A DNA stretch of 64,000 bases from an uncultured Bacteroidota bacterium (GTDB lineage Bacteria > Bacteroidota > Bacteroidia > Chitinophagales > Chitinophagaceae). Shown piece by piece: positions 9,785 through 18,972 of the stretch (position 1 is its first letter; every line of letters starts with the position of its first letter). The position numbers were made by a program, and so were the translations under genes. The stretch covers positions 1 through 64,000 of the forward strand of contig CAIJXT010000016.1 in the NCBI GenBank assembly GCA_903824665.1, written 5' to 3'. The notes under the pieces are model-generated. The model saw nothing but the letters and a program-made list of their open reading frames with translations, searched no databases and was not told where the DNA came from.

Positions 9785-12193
9785 ATGAATAAACGACTTA
9801 TAACATCAATAGCACTTGTTGCAACAACATTAACTGTATGCGCCCAACACACTAACCCTACACGAATCTTTGACCCCGGCAGTGCCATGCGCGAGCATCC
9901 ACTCGATTTTGTCAGAATGCGCCTCTCAGTAGAGTTTGTCCCGGAAGCCGGACTTGTAAAAGGAAATATCACGCACGTATTCAACCCGATAGTCGCTCAG
10001 GTCGATTCTTTCTTTCTGGATGGCCCCGGTATTAAAGTAAAAAATGCGACTATAAACGGCAAAGCAGTTAAAGTAAAAACAACCGCTGATGGTCATACCT
10101 TTTACGCCAATGCGCCAATGCACCGGGGAGAAACGGATAGCCTGAATATAGAATACGAAGCTTATCCCAAACGCGGCATATATTTTATAGGTTGGAACGA
10201 CCCGCTCAACCTGTCCAGAAAACAGATCTGGACACAGGGCCAGGGCACAGACAACCGCCACTGGTTTCCTTGCTACGACACACCTAATGACAAATTAATA
10301 ACTGAACTGATCGTAAAATTCAACAAAGACTATCAGGTACTTTCCAACGGTGTAAAGGTTGTTGAAAAAGATCTTAAAGACGGCAATAAAATGTGGCATT
10401 ACAAAATGTCGAAACCACATGCGTCATACCTCGTAATGCTCGGCATAGGTAAATACGAAATCAAAGAAACCCGCTCCACAAGTGGCGTGCCACTGCGCCA
10501 GTGGTACTACCCCGAATGGAAAAACAGATATGACTACACCTACAAGTACAACGAGAAAATCTTCAACTTCCTAGAGTCAGAGATAGGAGTACCCTATGGC
10601 TGGGAATCCTACTCACAGATTCCGGTTCAGGATTTCATGTTCGGTGCTATGGAAAATACATCTGCCACACTGTTCGGCGACTTCTTCCAGACAGATGCAC
10701 GCAGCTTTAACGACAGAAACTATGTAGCGGTAAATGCCCACGAGCTGGCCCACCAATGGTTTGGAGATATGGTCACTGCACGCAGTGGCAACGGAACCTG
10801 GTTGCAGGAGAGTTTCGCCACACACTACAACATAACCGCCGAACGCGAATGCTTCGGTCAGGACCATTTCGACTGGGCACGCAGACAGGCTTACCTTACA
10901 GCTATCAACATAACAGACAAAAAATCGATCTCACATAGTGCCACACCCACCGGGCTGATCTATCAGAAAGGATCTGTGGTATTGGAAATGCTGAAGTCTA
11001 TCACAGGGCGTGAAGGTTTCAACAGATCTATCAAAAGATACCTGCTCGCACATAAATATGAAAACGTAGACAGCGACGATTTGCTCAATGCCTTTCAGGA
11101 CGAACTGGGCATGGGTCTGGAATGGTTTTGGGAAGAATGGGTATACCGCGGTGGCGAGCCAGACTATAAGGTTTCCTGCGAAGACATGACAAGCGGTGCA
11201 AACCGGTTTACCCAATTCATAGTTCATCAGGTACAGCCTACCAATGAGGTAATGGGCCTTTTCAAAATGCCCATAGTGTTTGAAGTACATTACAAAGATG
11301 GCAGTGTAGACAAAAAGACCGAATGGATTGAAAAAGAAACACACATAGTAACCGTACCTAACCATCGCAAAGCAGAAATATCTTACGTACTGTTCGACCC
11401 CAATGCACAGGTTTTGAAGACCGTTTCGTTCAATAAACCATTCGAAATGCTGAAAGCACAGGCGCTGAACGCAACCCATATGCTCGACCGGTACGATGCT
11501 GTTTGCGGCATGCGCGATGAAACACCCGACAAAAAAAGAGATCTCTTCAAGCAGCTATACGAAGCCAATACATTCCACGGTATCAAAGCAGAAATCGCAA
11601 CCCAACTGCTTGGTGATCAGGGCAGTGAAAATGTCATTCGTATGGCATTGCATGATAAGGATGTTGCTGTGCGGAAAGCAGTACTACAGAATTCAAAAAC
11701 AATTGCCCCTGCACTCCTTGCAGACTATGAGCCATTGCTACAGGATTCATCCTACATCACCATCGCCACCGCGCTTGAAAAACTATGTGCTGCATTCCCG
11801 CAAAACACAGAAAAATACCTGGCTATGACAAAGGATATAGAAGGTACAAACGGAAGGAACGTGAGAATAAAATGGCTGGAGATAGCGACGGCTGAAAAAG
11901 AAAACTCAGACATGCTGAAACAGCTGGTGATCTTCACTTCAGCCTCATTCGAATTTGTAACCAGAACGAACGCAATGGCGGCGCTAAGAAGATTGAATTA
12001 CTATGACCAGGACCTGCTAAAAAACTGTATCAATGCAGCCATCAGCGCCAATGGCAGACTAGCTGGTCCGGCGAAAGAAACGATCAAGTACTTCTACAAT
12101 CAAAACAAATACCGCAGCAGGATACTAAGTGGAATCGCATCTGCAAACCTGTCGCAGGCCGATAAAGAAACAATAGAAAAAGCTCTGAACTGA
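9785..12193 (+). CDS. M1 family metallo-aminopeptidase
   Basis: 802 residues with an N-terminal signal peptide (hydrophobic core about residues 8-20, cleavage near VCAQ). The substrate-binding GAMEN motif is at residues 287-291. The zinc site is complete: HELAH at 319-323 followed by the third ligand Glu342, exactly 18 residues later. The C-terminal part (about 600-800) is helical and HEAT-like, as in many Bacteroidota M1 enzymes. It is predicted to release N-terminal residues from peptides in the periplasm. It stands alone: upstream is a divergent gene, and the downstream SDR gene converges 15 bp after its stop. No oddities; ATG start with the signal peptide supports this start. Confidence 0.95.
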   Translation: MNKRLITSIALVATTLTVCAQHTNPTRIFDPGSAMREHPLDFVRMRLSVEFVPEAGLVKGNITHVFNPIVAQVDSFFLDGPGIKVKNATINGKAVKVKTTADGHTFYANAPMHRGETDSLNIEYEAYPKRGIYFIGWNDPLNLSRKQIWTQGQGTDNRHWFPCYDTPNDKLITELIVKFNKDYQVLSNGVKVVEKDLKDGNKMWHYKMSKPHASYLVMLGIGKYEIKETRSTSGVPLRQWYYPEWKNRYDYTYKYNEKIFNFLESEIGVPYGWESYSQIPVQDFMFGAMENTSATLFGDFFQTDARSFNDRNYVAVNAHELAHQWFGDMVTARSGNGTWLQESFATHYNITAERECFGQDHFDWARRQAYLTAINITDKKSISHSATPTGLIYQKGSVVLEMLKSITGREGFNRSIKRYLLAHKYENVDSDDLLNAFQDELGMGLEWFWEEWVYRGGEPDYKVSCEDMTSGANRFTQFIVHQVQPTNEVMGLFKMPIVFEVHYKDGSVDKKTEWIEKETHIVTVPNHRKAEISYVLFDPNAQVLKTVSFNKPFEMLKAQALNATHMLDRYDAVCGMRDETPDKKRDLFKQLYEANTFHGIKAEIATQLLGDQGSENVIRMALHDKDVAVRKAVLQNSKTIAPALLADYEPLLQDSSYITIATALEKLCAAFPQNTEKYLAMTKDIEGTNGRNVRIKWLEIATAEKENSDMLKQLVIFTSASFEFVTRTNAMAALRRLNYYDQDLLKNCINAAISANGRLAGPAKETIKYFYNQNKYRSRILSGIASANLSQADKETIEKALN

Positions 12194-12208
12194 TATACAC
12201 GACCCGGA

Positions 12209-12895
12209 CTAGATTTTTACTGAGCTGATACCACCATCCAGATGCAACACCTGCCCGGTGATAAAAGCTGCGTTATCGCCCAGCAGGAAACTTACCATCG
12301 CGGCAATATCAGCTGCATTACCAACCTGCTTTAGCGGATGGCGGTCAGCTGCCGACTGCCGCTTCACATCAGTATCCAGCAACCGTGCTGCCAGTGGCGT
12401 GTCAGTAAGTGATGGTGCTATACAGTTCACACGTACCTTAGGTGCCCACTCAGCAGCCAGAGATCGTGCAAGCCCTTCTACTGCACCTTTTGCAGCTGCT
12501 ACAGATGCGTGATAGGGCATTCCTGTCTGTACAGCCACAGTACTAAAAAGCACTACTGATGCACCTGCAGACTTCTGAAGGTTCGGAAAAAAGTGTTGCA
12601 GCACACGCACTGCCCCCATAACATTGATCTCAAAATCACGTCTGAAATCATCAGCCTTCAACCCCCTCAATGGCTTTAGGTTGATACTGCCGGGGCAGTA
12701 CACGATACCATCAATCGGGCCGTCAATAGCAGGCAACACATCACTGAGCACATCCAGTGCAAAATGGTGACTGACAACGTCCGTCTCACCCCGGCTGATA
12801 CCGAGTACATTGTTTCCGGCATTCATCTGCTGCACTGCTACTGCTCTGCCTATACCCTGCGAGCACCCTACTACAAGAATCGTTTTCATAAACAC
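12209..12895 (-). CDS. SDR-family NAD(P)-dependent oxidoreductase with displaced catalytic Tyr
   Basis: 228 residues with a short-chain dehydrogenase Rossmann fold. The cofactor loop is GCSQGIG at residues 10-16, and PSLTDTPLA follows the usual NCIAPS stretch. In classical SDRs the active site reads YxxxK. Here the segment is YHASVAAAKGAVEG: Lys136 aligns with the catalytic lysine, but the position four residues before it is Val132, while the only Tyr (128) is eight before. A Ser at 118 fits the catalytic serine. Either the Tyr is supplied from a shifted position or the enzyme is atypical. It is the last gene of a minus-strand run, 19 bp after the LolA-like gene. An in-frame ATG two codons in is an alternative start. 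Substrate unknown. Confidence 0.85.
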   Translation of the reverse strand: MFMKTILVVGCSQGIGRAVAVQQMNAGNNVLGISRGETDVVSHHFALDVLSDVLPAIDGPIDGIVYCPGSINLKPLRGLKADDFRRDFEINVMGAVRVLQHFFPNLQKSAGASVVLFSTVAVQTGMPYHASVAAAKGAVEGLARSLAAEWAPKVRVNCIAPSLTDTPLAARLLDTDVKRQSAADRHPLKQVGNAADIAAMVSFLLGDNAAFITGQVLHLDGGISSVKI

Positions 12896-12914
12896 TGCGT
12901 ATACACTATTGCTA

Positions 12915-13619
12915 TTATTCTTTCACTTTAAAAACGCCGTCACTGAGCCCCTTGTTGATCACATAACTCAGGTAGCTGATCTGTATATTTCCTTTCTTGT
13001 TTACAGGTTCCTTAGCTGCTTTTGCCGGTGCCAGATCATCGTAGTCCATAGTCACTCCCTTGGGTAGTTTGTAGTCCTTCAGATCCATGTATATTGTTAC
13101 CTTATCCGGCAGTCCGTATTCTGCATATTTGCTGTATTCCAGATCCATCAGTATTGTACCTTCATTCCTGGTTGTCGTCTGTGTCCGCAATGCCAGCAGA
13201 CTACCCTCTTCCACCCAGATTTTTGCAAGCACAATTTCACTTTGTTCATCCTCCGGAATCACTTTTAGTATCCGTACTGTCTTTCCCAGTATTGTAGCAG
13301 TTCCGGCATCTATCACAGACACATTGCCGGTGGGTATCAGGTTGCTGAGTGTAAGGTTAATGTTCTTCTTCGGCAATATAGAAAGTCCGCCATGGCGCTC
13401 CAGTCGCATTTTGTCGGGGCTCTTGAAATACAATGTACCACCTAGCTGCGGTATTCGCATATAAGACACATTGATCTTCATTTTAACCTCTGCAGTATAG
13501 TCCTTTACCTGCAATACTTTGGTACGCAGATCTCCAAACAATTTCTGAGCATCCACAGCCGACGCGGTAAACGCAAAGCAGCAAAAAACAATCACAAACA
13601 ACACCGAAATCCTTCTCAT
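12915..13619 (-). CDS. LolA-like outer-membrane lipoprotein-sorting domain protein
   Basis: 234 residues with a clear signal peptide (about residues 1-23, cleavage near SAVDA). The mature part is beta-rich, with GTLYFKSPDKMRLE at about 61-74, which is the typical fatty-acyl-binding half-barrel strand pattern of LolA/LolB-like domains. Family knowledge suggests a periplasmic lipoprotein or lipid carrier. Its ATG overlaps the stop of the ABC permease by 4 bp, so it is translationally coupled to an ABC-2 type exporter. It may therefore serve that exporter rather than the general Lol pathway; that is inference. A lysine-rich insert follows about residue 200. Confidence 0.75.
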   Translation of the reverse strand: MRRISVLFVIVFCCFAFTASAVDAQKLFGDLRTKVLQVKDYTAEVKMKINVSYMRIPQLGGTLYFKSPDKMRLERHGGLSILPKKNINLTLSNLIPTGNVSVIDAGTATILGKTVRILKVIPEDEQSEIVLAKIWVEEGSLLALRTQTTTRNEGTILMDLEYSKYAEYGLPDKVTIYMDLKDYKLPKGVTMDYDDLAPAKAAKEPVNKKGNIQISYLSYVINKGLSDGVFKVKE

Positions 13620-14455
13620 GACTTAATATCCTTCTTGTTAAAATAAAGCACAGTAACGGTTACAAAAAACACAGTATATGCGCATAACACAATTGCAGAT
13701 CTCCAGATAGCAGCATAGGGTACCGGATCGTCAAAAAATCCTTTCCAGCCAATCATGTGTGTGGTGAACAAATAAGGCTTGATCACCGCAAACAACGGCA
13801 GCTCCAGGTTTGACAAAATCGTGAGTACCACTACAATACCCATTGTCGACACTATTGGCCCTATCGAATTGTCTGCAAAGGCAGAAAGCAGCAGCGACAT
13901 AGAGGCAATGGTAGTCATAGCCAGTGTTGCAAAAAGAAATGCAGCACCATATCGCCACATGATATCATCCTGCAGCACCATCACAAATGCGTCGCTTTTC
14001 AGATTGATCATATCGCCCTTACCAAAGAGCGCAATAGATAAAAACAGTGCCACAACCGCAAGCCATATAATAAGCAGAACTGTGTAAATAAAACTACCTG
14101 CAAACTTCACCAGCACCAGCTTGCGCCTGCTCACCGGCTTGGTCAGCATCAGCCGCAATGTACCCATACCAGCCTCTCCGGCCAGCGCATCTCCCGCTAC
14201 CAGCGCTACAAGTAGCGGAATATGTATCAACAACGACTGCAGTATGATATACGCTATCAGATACCCGTTCATGATGTTGCCATGAATATCAAACTGCTCA
14301 CTCACACCCTGCAGTGCAAAACCAACAAACGACTTCCCATCGCTGAGCATAGCCAGTTGGATCACAAAAGTGATCGCAGTGACAATCCCGAAACTGATAT
14401 AAGTCCTGGGTCGTTTAAAAATCTTAAATAGCTCTATCCTTAATAACTGAATCAT
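13616..14455 (-). CDS. ABC-2 type transporter permease
   Basis: 279 residues with about six hydrophobic membrane segments and a short N-terminal cytosolic helix containing RIELFKIFKRPRTY, typical of ABC-2 permeases. The loop GDALAGEAGMGTLRLMLTKP at about residues 88-107 is the well-conserved family signature. It overlaps the preceding ATPase gene by 32 bp and the following LolA-like gene by 4 bp, so the three genes form one unit. It is predicted to form a homodimeric inner-membrane channel with the ATPase; the exported substrate is unknown. Confidence 0.9.
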   Translation of the reverse strand: MIQLLRIELFKIFKRPRTYISFGIVTAITFVIQLAMLSDGKSFVGFALQGVSEQFDIHGNIMNGYLIAYIILQSLLIHIPLLVALVAGDALAGEAGMGTLRLMLTKPVSRRKLVLVKFAGSFIYTVLLIIWLAVVALFLSIALFGKGDMINLKSDAFVMVLQDDIMWRYGAAFLFATLAMTTIASMSLLLSAFADNSIGPIVSTMGIVVVLTILSNLELPLFAVIKPYLFTTHMIGWKGFFDDPVPYAAIWRSAIVLCAYTVFFVTVTVLYFNKKDIKS

Positions 14456-15356
14456 CTGTGATACTTAAAAAATACTGCTCAAAAGAATGCTTAGAACTGA
14501 TACCGGTAATGCCTGCCCCATGTGCTACCAGCCAGTTGTTCAATGCGGGTATGCCGGCCGGATTCATCTTCACTGTCATTTGTTCTTCATCTACATTGAC
14601 AATACGCCCCGCCCATTCAGACCCCATAATTGCTGTACGTATATCAGCATTGAACTCAAACTGAATTTCAGTAAGTGTATCATCTGGATGCAACAACTCA
14701 CTCACCTTTCCATCACTCACCTTTTTTCCCTTGTGAATGATCAGCATGCTGCTGGCAACCTGCTCTATTTCGTACAGCAAGTGCGACGACACCAGAACTG
14801 TTTTTCCGTGGTCTTTACTAAGCGAACGTATTAATGACCGCATGTCTGCGATACCCTGCGGATCCAGCCCATTTGTAGGCTCGTCAAGTATCAGCAACTC
14901 CGGATCATGCACCATCGCTATTGCAATACCCATACGTTGTTTCATCCCCTGCGAATAGGCGCCTACTTTGTCCTTTTCACGCCCCTTTAGCCCCACGATC
15001 GTCAACACCTCATCAATCCTTTCATCGCCAATCTGCTTGCCAGTCAGCGAGGCAAACATCCTCAAATTATCCCACCCTGAAAGGTACCCGTACAGGTCTG
15101 GTCGCTCTATGATCGCACCTACATTTTTAAGCAGGTATCTTCTATCATTGTTAAACTCCTTACCATCAATAAAAATGCTACCACTGTCCGGAAATATAAG
15201 GCCCAGTACCATGCGCATGGTTGTGCTTTTGCCTGCTCCGTTCTGACCAAGGAATCCATAAACCTCTCCTCTTTGAATAGTAAATGACAAGTCATCTACT
15301 GCCCTGAACTTTTTGAATGACTTTGTTAATCCGCGCACTTCAAGTATTGGTTCCAA
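14424..15356 (-). CDS. ABC transporter ATP-binding protein
   Basis: 310 residues with a complete nucleotide-binding domain: Walker A GQNGAGKST near residue 38, signature YSQGMKQRM, Walker B LLILDEPTNGLD and the switch histidine in SSHLLYEIE. The C-terminal ~90 residues are an accessory domain seen in ABC-2 type export ATPases. The start is a TTG at 15356: an in-frame stop lies a few codons upstream and the next ATG falls inside Walker A. It leads an operon with the permease and the LolA-like gene. Confidence 0.9.
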   Translation of the reverse strand: MEPILEVRGLTKSFKKFRAVDDLSFTIQRGEVYGFLGQNGAGKSTTMRMVLGLIFPDSGSIFIDGKEFNNDRRYLLKNVGAIIERPDLYGYLSGWDNLRMFASLTGKQIGDERIDEVLTIVGLKGREKDKVGAYSQGMKQRMGIAIAMVHDPELLILDEPTNGLDPQGIADMRSLIRSLSKDHGKTVLVSSHLLYEIEQVASSMLIIHKGKKVSDGKVSELLHPDDTLTEIQFEFNADIRTAIMGSEWAGRIVNVDEEQMTVKMNPAGIPALNNWLVAHGAGITGISSKHSFEQYFLSITDDSVIKDRAI

Positions 15357-15983
15357 GACGCTGTGTTTAAAACTTTGTAGCTACAATAATATCGTATTCC
15401 ATGTTAACATACTGCCATTATACACTTTCTGTTGTTTGGCCGCCCATCTTCCTCTTTCGCTTGCACATAACTCGTGGCAACTTGCAGGATCTAGTTTGTA
15501 CAAAACTGGCTTTCACGCAATAAATGCCCGGGAATACCAGAACGAAAACAGCTCAACAAAATTTCGGTTGTTCACTATTTTCAGCAAAAGTATGAACATT
15601 CCACACCAATTCGGTGTTATCAATGGTCTTTGCGTACCAACAATGCCTAAAGACCCGCCATAACAGCAAACAATACCTGCATAACGAATTGTTATACTGG
15701 CGCACCAATGCCCCAAAAGCAGCCACCAGACACACGATCACCACATTTTGCATGCCTCTCGAATGCAGCGCTATGTTTTGTTTAACATTTTTCATTTTTA
15801 TTTAAACATTTTTCGCTTTAGCTTTGGGGTGTCAACGTTACTGAAAGGTGAGAATGTTGAAAAAGAATCTGCCGGCCTGGTATTCTAAAGTAGAACTTGA
15901 AAGCAGAGACAAAGAAACAATCACATTGAATAGCACAAACCAACAACCCGTCAAACAATACAAGCTACAAACCTGAAACAACT
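15357..15983. other. Intergenic region between the ABC operon and folE
   Basis: About 630 bp between two divergent transcription units. The folE side contains a -7-type box (15819-15826). An 80-codon minus-strand open frame at 15553-15795 has no homologous look and poor composition, so I do not call it. I see no RNA gene or repeat here. Confidence 0.5.
15819..15826 (+). promoter_or_regulatory. Bacteroidota -7 box upstream of folE
   Basis: TAGCTTTG matches the Bacteroidota TAnnTTTG box exactly and lies about 157 bp before the folE start. No good TTG element is found 17-20 bp upstream, so the promoter call is tentative. Confidence 0.4.
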
Positions 15984-16688
15984 ATGAGCAAAACGACACT
16001 GATCTCCGAAACACTTGCATCAAAACCTGTGTTAGCAGGCCTTACGGCCGACGAGATCGGCAATGATCACATGTATACAGGTATTGAAACACCGCTGCGT
16101 AAAGACGCATTTTTGAAGAGTGATGCTGATAAGATCGAGGCAATATCATATCATTTCCGCGAGATCATGGAAACACTGGGACTTGATCTTTCTGACGAGA
16201 GCCTGTGTGGCACCCCTGACCGTGTTGCGAAGATGTATGTAGAAGAGATTTTTTCTGGTCTCAATCCTGAAAATAAACCCAAGATAGCGCTCTTCGAAAA
16301 CAAATACCAATACAGGCAAATGCTTGTTGAGAAAGACATTACGCTATTTAGTAATTGCGAGCATCATTTTGTCCCGATTTATGGCAAGGCGCATGTGGCC
16401 TACATTTCCTCAGGCAAGGTTATTGGCCTTTCAAAACTGAACCGAATAGTAAGATATTTCGCACAGCGCCCGCAGGTACAGGAGCGCCTCACAGAGCAGA
16501 TAGCCCGCGAGTTGCAAACCATTCTGGAAACAGACGATGTGGCAGTGCTTATAGACGCCCACCATATGTGTGTGTCATCAAGAGGAATAAAAGACACTGC
16601 ATCTTCCACCGTCACATCTTTCTATGGTGGTAAGTTCCAGAAAGACAGTACACGCAGTGAATTTTTAACGTATCTGAACATAAAGTAG
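15984..16688 (+). CDS. folE: GTP cyclohydrolase I (type IA)
   Basis: 234 residues. It converts GTP to 7,8-dihydroneopterin triphosphate, the first step of folate and other pteridine synthesis, as a cytosolic decamer. The zinc ligands expected in the family are all present: Cys125 and His128 in NCEHHFVPIYGKAHVAY, and Cys196 in DAHHMCVSSRG. The substrate-site sequences GLSKLNRIVRYFAQRPQVQE and STVTSFYGG are also present. The first ~40 residues form a variable extension common in this family. A strong terminator follows 27 bp after the stop, so it is probably monocistronic. Confidence 0.97.
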   Translation: MSKTTLISETLASKPVLAGLTADEIGNDHMYTGIETPLRKDAFLKSDADKIEAISYHFREIMETLGLDLSDESLCGTPDRVAKMYVEEIFSGLNPENKPKIALFENKYQYRQMLVEKDITLFSNCEHHFVPIYGKAHVAYISSGKVIGLSKLNRIVRYFAQRPQVQERLTEQIARELQTILETDDVAVLIDAHHMCVSSRGIKDTASSTVTSFYGGKFQKDSTRSEFLTYLNIK

Positions 16689-16714
16689 CGTTTGAGTAGT
16701 GGTGATGAGGTGAC

Positions 16715-16748
16715 AAGGGCTTCCGTTTGCTGGAAGCCTTTGTTTTTT
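16715..16748 (+). terminator. Rho-independent terminator of folE
   Basis: A 10-bp stem (one G-T pair) built from AAGGGCTTCC and GGAAGCCTT plus the next T, with a 7-nt loop, followed by TGTTTTTTT. It lies just after the folE stop. Confidence 0.85.
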
Positions 16749-16814
16749 TGCGCCCGGCCACATAGCTTCTTAATTACCTCCGGATACGGTAAATTCGTAT
16801 CCAAATACCAGCTG

Positions 16815-17204
16815 ATGAATAAAGATGTGCAAGAATACCATGACGCACTTGTTGGCGACGACCGTGCCATAGCAGATGTTCTATTTGAGGCTATTTGCAA
16901 CGGACTGCCGAAAGCAGAATACAAAATCTGGCACCGGCACCCGGTATGGTTTCTTGACGGAAACCCAGTAGCAGGCTACAGCAAGCTCAAAAACTGTATG
17001 CGCCTGCTCTTTTGGAGCGGACAGTCTTTCGATGAACCCGGCCTCCACCCTGAAGGGTCATTTAAAGCAGCAGAGGCGCGATATATTCACCCTGCTGATA
17101 TTGATACAAAAGACCTGAAACGATGGATCAAAAAATCGGCTGCTATACAATGGGATTATAAAAACATTGTAAAACGCAAGGGTGCACTCGAACGCCTGCT
17201 ATAA
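16815..17204 (+). CDS. DUF1801 domain protein
   Basis: 129 residues beginning MNKDVQEYHDAL. A longer frame opens at 16692, but that region is the folE terminator and the extra 41 residues are unlike the family, so I start at the ATG at 16815. The sequence KAEYKIWHRHPVWFLDGNPV followed by a GYSKLK segment and an LFWSGQSFDEPGL segment matches the YdhG-like fold of DUF1801. The family is small, cytosolic and without an established reaction. A Lys/Arg-rich C-terminus is present. No operon partner. Confidence 0.8.
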   Translation: MNKDVQEYHDALVGDDRAIADVLFEAICNGLPKAEYKIWHRHPVWFLDGNPVAGYSKLKNCMRLLFWSGQSFDEPGLHPEGSFKAAEARYIHPADIDTKDLKRWIKKSAAIQWDYKNIVKRKGALERLL

Positions 17205-17316
17205 CCAGCCCGGACACACATTTGCCGCTCCAAAACCAGTGTATTGTCGCTATTCGACGTAAGAAAAATTACACCCATATCACTGTTTTTACATTTTTTA
17301 AACCTATATTACACTG

Positions 17317-18720
17317 ATGCAAGCGATCCAAAAAACATTCGTACTCCTGTTGCTCCTTCTGGCAAACGTACACTGCACTGTGCATGCACAGTTCTATACC
17401 AAACAAAACAAAATCTGGAAGTTCGGGCGCAATACCGGCATTAGCTTTGCTACAGGGGTCCCGGTACCTGTCTCATCTGCTATCTATACCGACGAGGGAT
17501 GCGCGGCCGTTGGCGATACATCAGGCAATATGTTGTTTTACACCCAGGGCGACAGTATTTGGAACCGCAATGATGTGGTGATGCCCAATGGCGCTGGTCT
17601 TGTGCCTTTCTCTTGCAATAGCACCAGCCAGGCGGCAGTAATAGTACCTGTCATCGGTACTACTACAAAGTACTATGTGTTTTCGCTGGAGCATATTCTC
17701 GCATCTGGGTGCCTTGCCTACTCAATAGTAGACATGAGCCTCGATGGAGGCTTGGGCGATGTGCCGGTTGCTACCAGAGGCTTGCCGATCGACAGCGGAT
17801 TTACCGAAAAAATGGTAGCAGTTCGGGGCAACTGCTGCATATGGCTGCTGGTACACAAAGCGGACTCTGCAAAATTCTACGCTTACAAAATCACCGCCTC
17901 CGGTATCAACTTCACACCTGTCATATCTTCTGTAGGAGTATACCCCAACTATCACGGGTATGGAGTCATCAAAATAAGCCCCAACCGCACCAAACTCGCG
18001 CTTACCCACTTTGAGCTTACAGCCGACACCAGTCGCACAGAGCTTTACGACTTCAATGCCAATACAGGCATTGTATCCAATTGCCGCATACTCAATACGT
18101 ACAGCAACCCCTATGGCGCAGAGTTTTCGCCCAATAGCAGTAAGCTGTATGTACACCATTGGACCTACGGCAAACTACTACAATATGACATAACCGGTAC
18201 TACCGCAGGCGCCATTAAGGCCACAGAATATGTGGTCGCATCCTCGTTAACCATAGGATCAGATATGCGCCTGGGCCCGGACAGCAATATCTATTTTTCT
18301 TCAAACCATAGCTACCTCGACCGGATAAACGACCCCAACAACTCAGGCAGTGCATGCAACTATACATCCAACACAATAGACCTGGGCGCCGGAACCTGCA
18401 TATTGGGGCTCCCCCCGGTATACTGGTCCGATACCGCCTGCCCCACAGGAGCACCATTAATTGCTGATGCTGTACAGCAACTGCTGGTTTACCCCAACCC
18501 TGCCAATAGCATTATCAACATCATAGTACCCGGCAAAGGCAACTGCAATATTCAGCTACTGGACATGACGGGCCGGGTATGGGTCACCACTACCGGAGCC
18601 GCAGAAAACCATACTACCCTTAGTACCGACGGCATACCCGACGGCCAATATGTAGTACGGGCTGATGCTGCCGATGGCACTATTTTCCGGACAACAATTG
18701 TGGTCCACAAAAACAGGTAG
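17317..18720 (+). CDS. Secreted beta-propeller-like protein with T9SS type A sorting domain
   Basis: 467 residues: signal peptide (hydrophobic core residues 9-17, cleavage near VHAQ), then a long beta-rich region with WD40-like or propeller character, seen in Bacteroidota proteins that also carry PKD or gliding domains. Phrases such as GNMLFYTQGDSIWNRN and FSPNSSKLYVHHW are typical. The last ~75 residues, starting LLVYPNPANSIINI and including DMTGRVW and GQYVVRA, are a T9SS type A C-terminal sorting domain. The protein should therefore cross the outer membrane through the type IX system and be released or surface-anchored. Function otherwise unknown. Confidence 0.85.
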   Translation: MQAIQKTFVLLLLLLANVHCTVHAQFYTKQNKIWKFGRNTGISFATGVPVPVSSAIYTDEGCAAVGDTSGNMLFYTQGDSIWNRNDVVMPNGAGLVPFSCNSTSQAAVIVPVIGTTTKYYVFSLEHILASGCLAYSIVDMSLDGGLGDVPVATRGLPIDSGFTEKMVAVRGNCCIWLLVHKADSAKFYAYKITASGINFTPVISSVGVYPNYHGYGVIKISPNRTKLALTHFELTADTSRTELYDFNANTGIVSNCRILNTYSNPYGAEFSPNSSKLYVHHWTYGKLLQYDITGTTAGAIKATEYVVASSLTIGSDMRLGPDSNIYFSSNHSYLDRINDPNNSGSACNYTSNTIDLGAGTCILGLPPVYWSDTACPTGAPLIADAVQQLLVYPNPANSIINIIVPGKGNCNIQLLDMTGRVWVTTTGAAENHTTLSTDGIPDGQYVVRADAADGTIFRTTIVVHKNR

Positions 18721-18972
18721 CAATACAGATTTGCACGCTTTCGGTAGTTTTTACTGTCACTGATTTGTTTTTGTATCCCAACTATAAAACCGAAAATGTA
18801 GAAGCATGTTTTCCCAAACACTACACCGCAACGCTAACTTAACAGGCTGTACGCTTATATCTACATGACAAATAATAACAGCCGACCTACACATTAAAAT
18901 CAATGTTCATTTTCGTTGTTTACCCAACAGTATATGGAATTTTGATGTCTATTAACTAAACACCCGCCTTTT

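Noticed and set aside
15553..15795. 80-codon minus-strand frame before folE
   Set aside because: Overlapping frames of equal length, many Cys/Trp residues and no known motif suggest chance.
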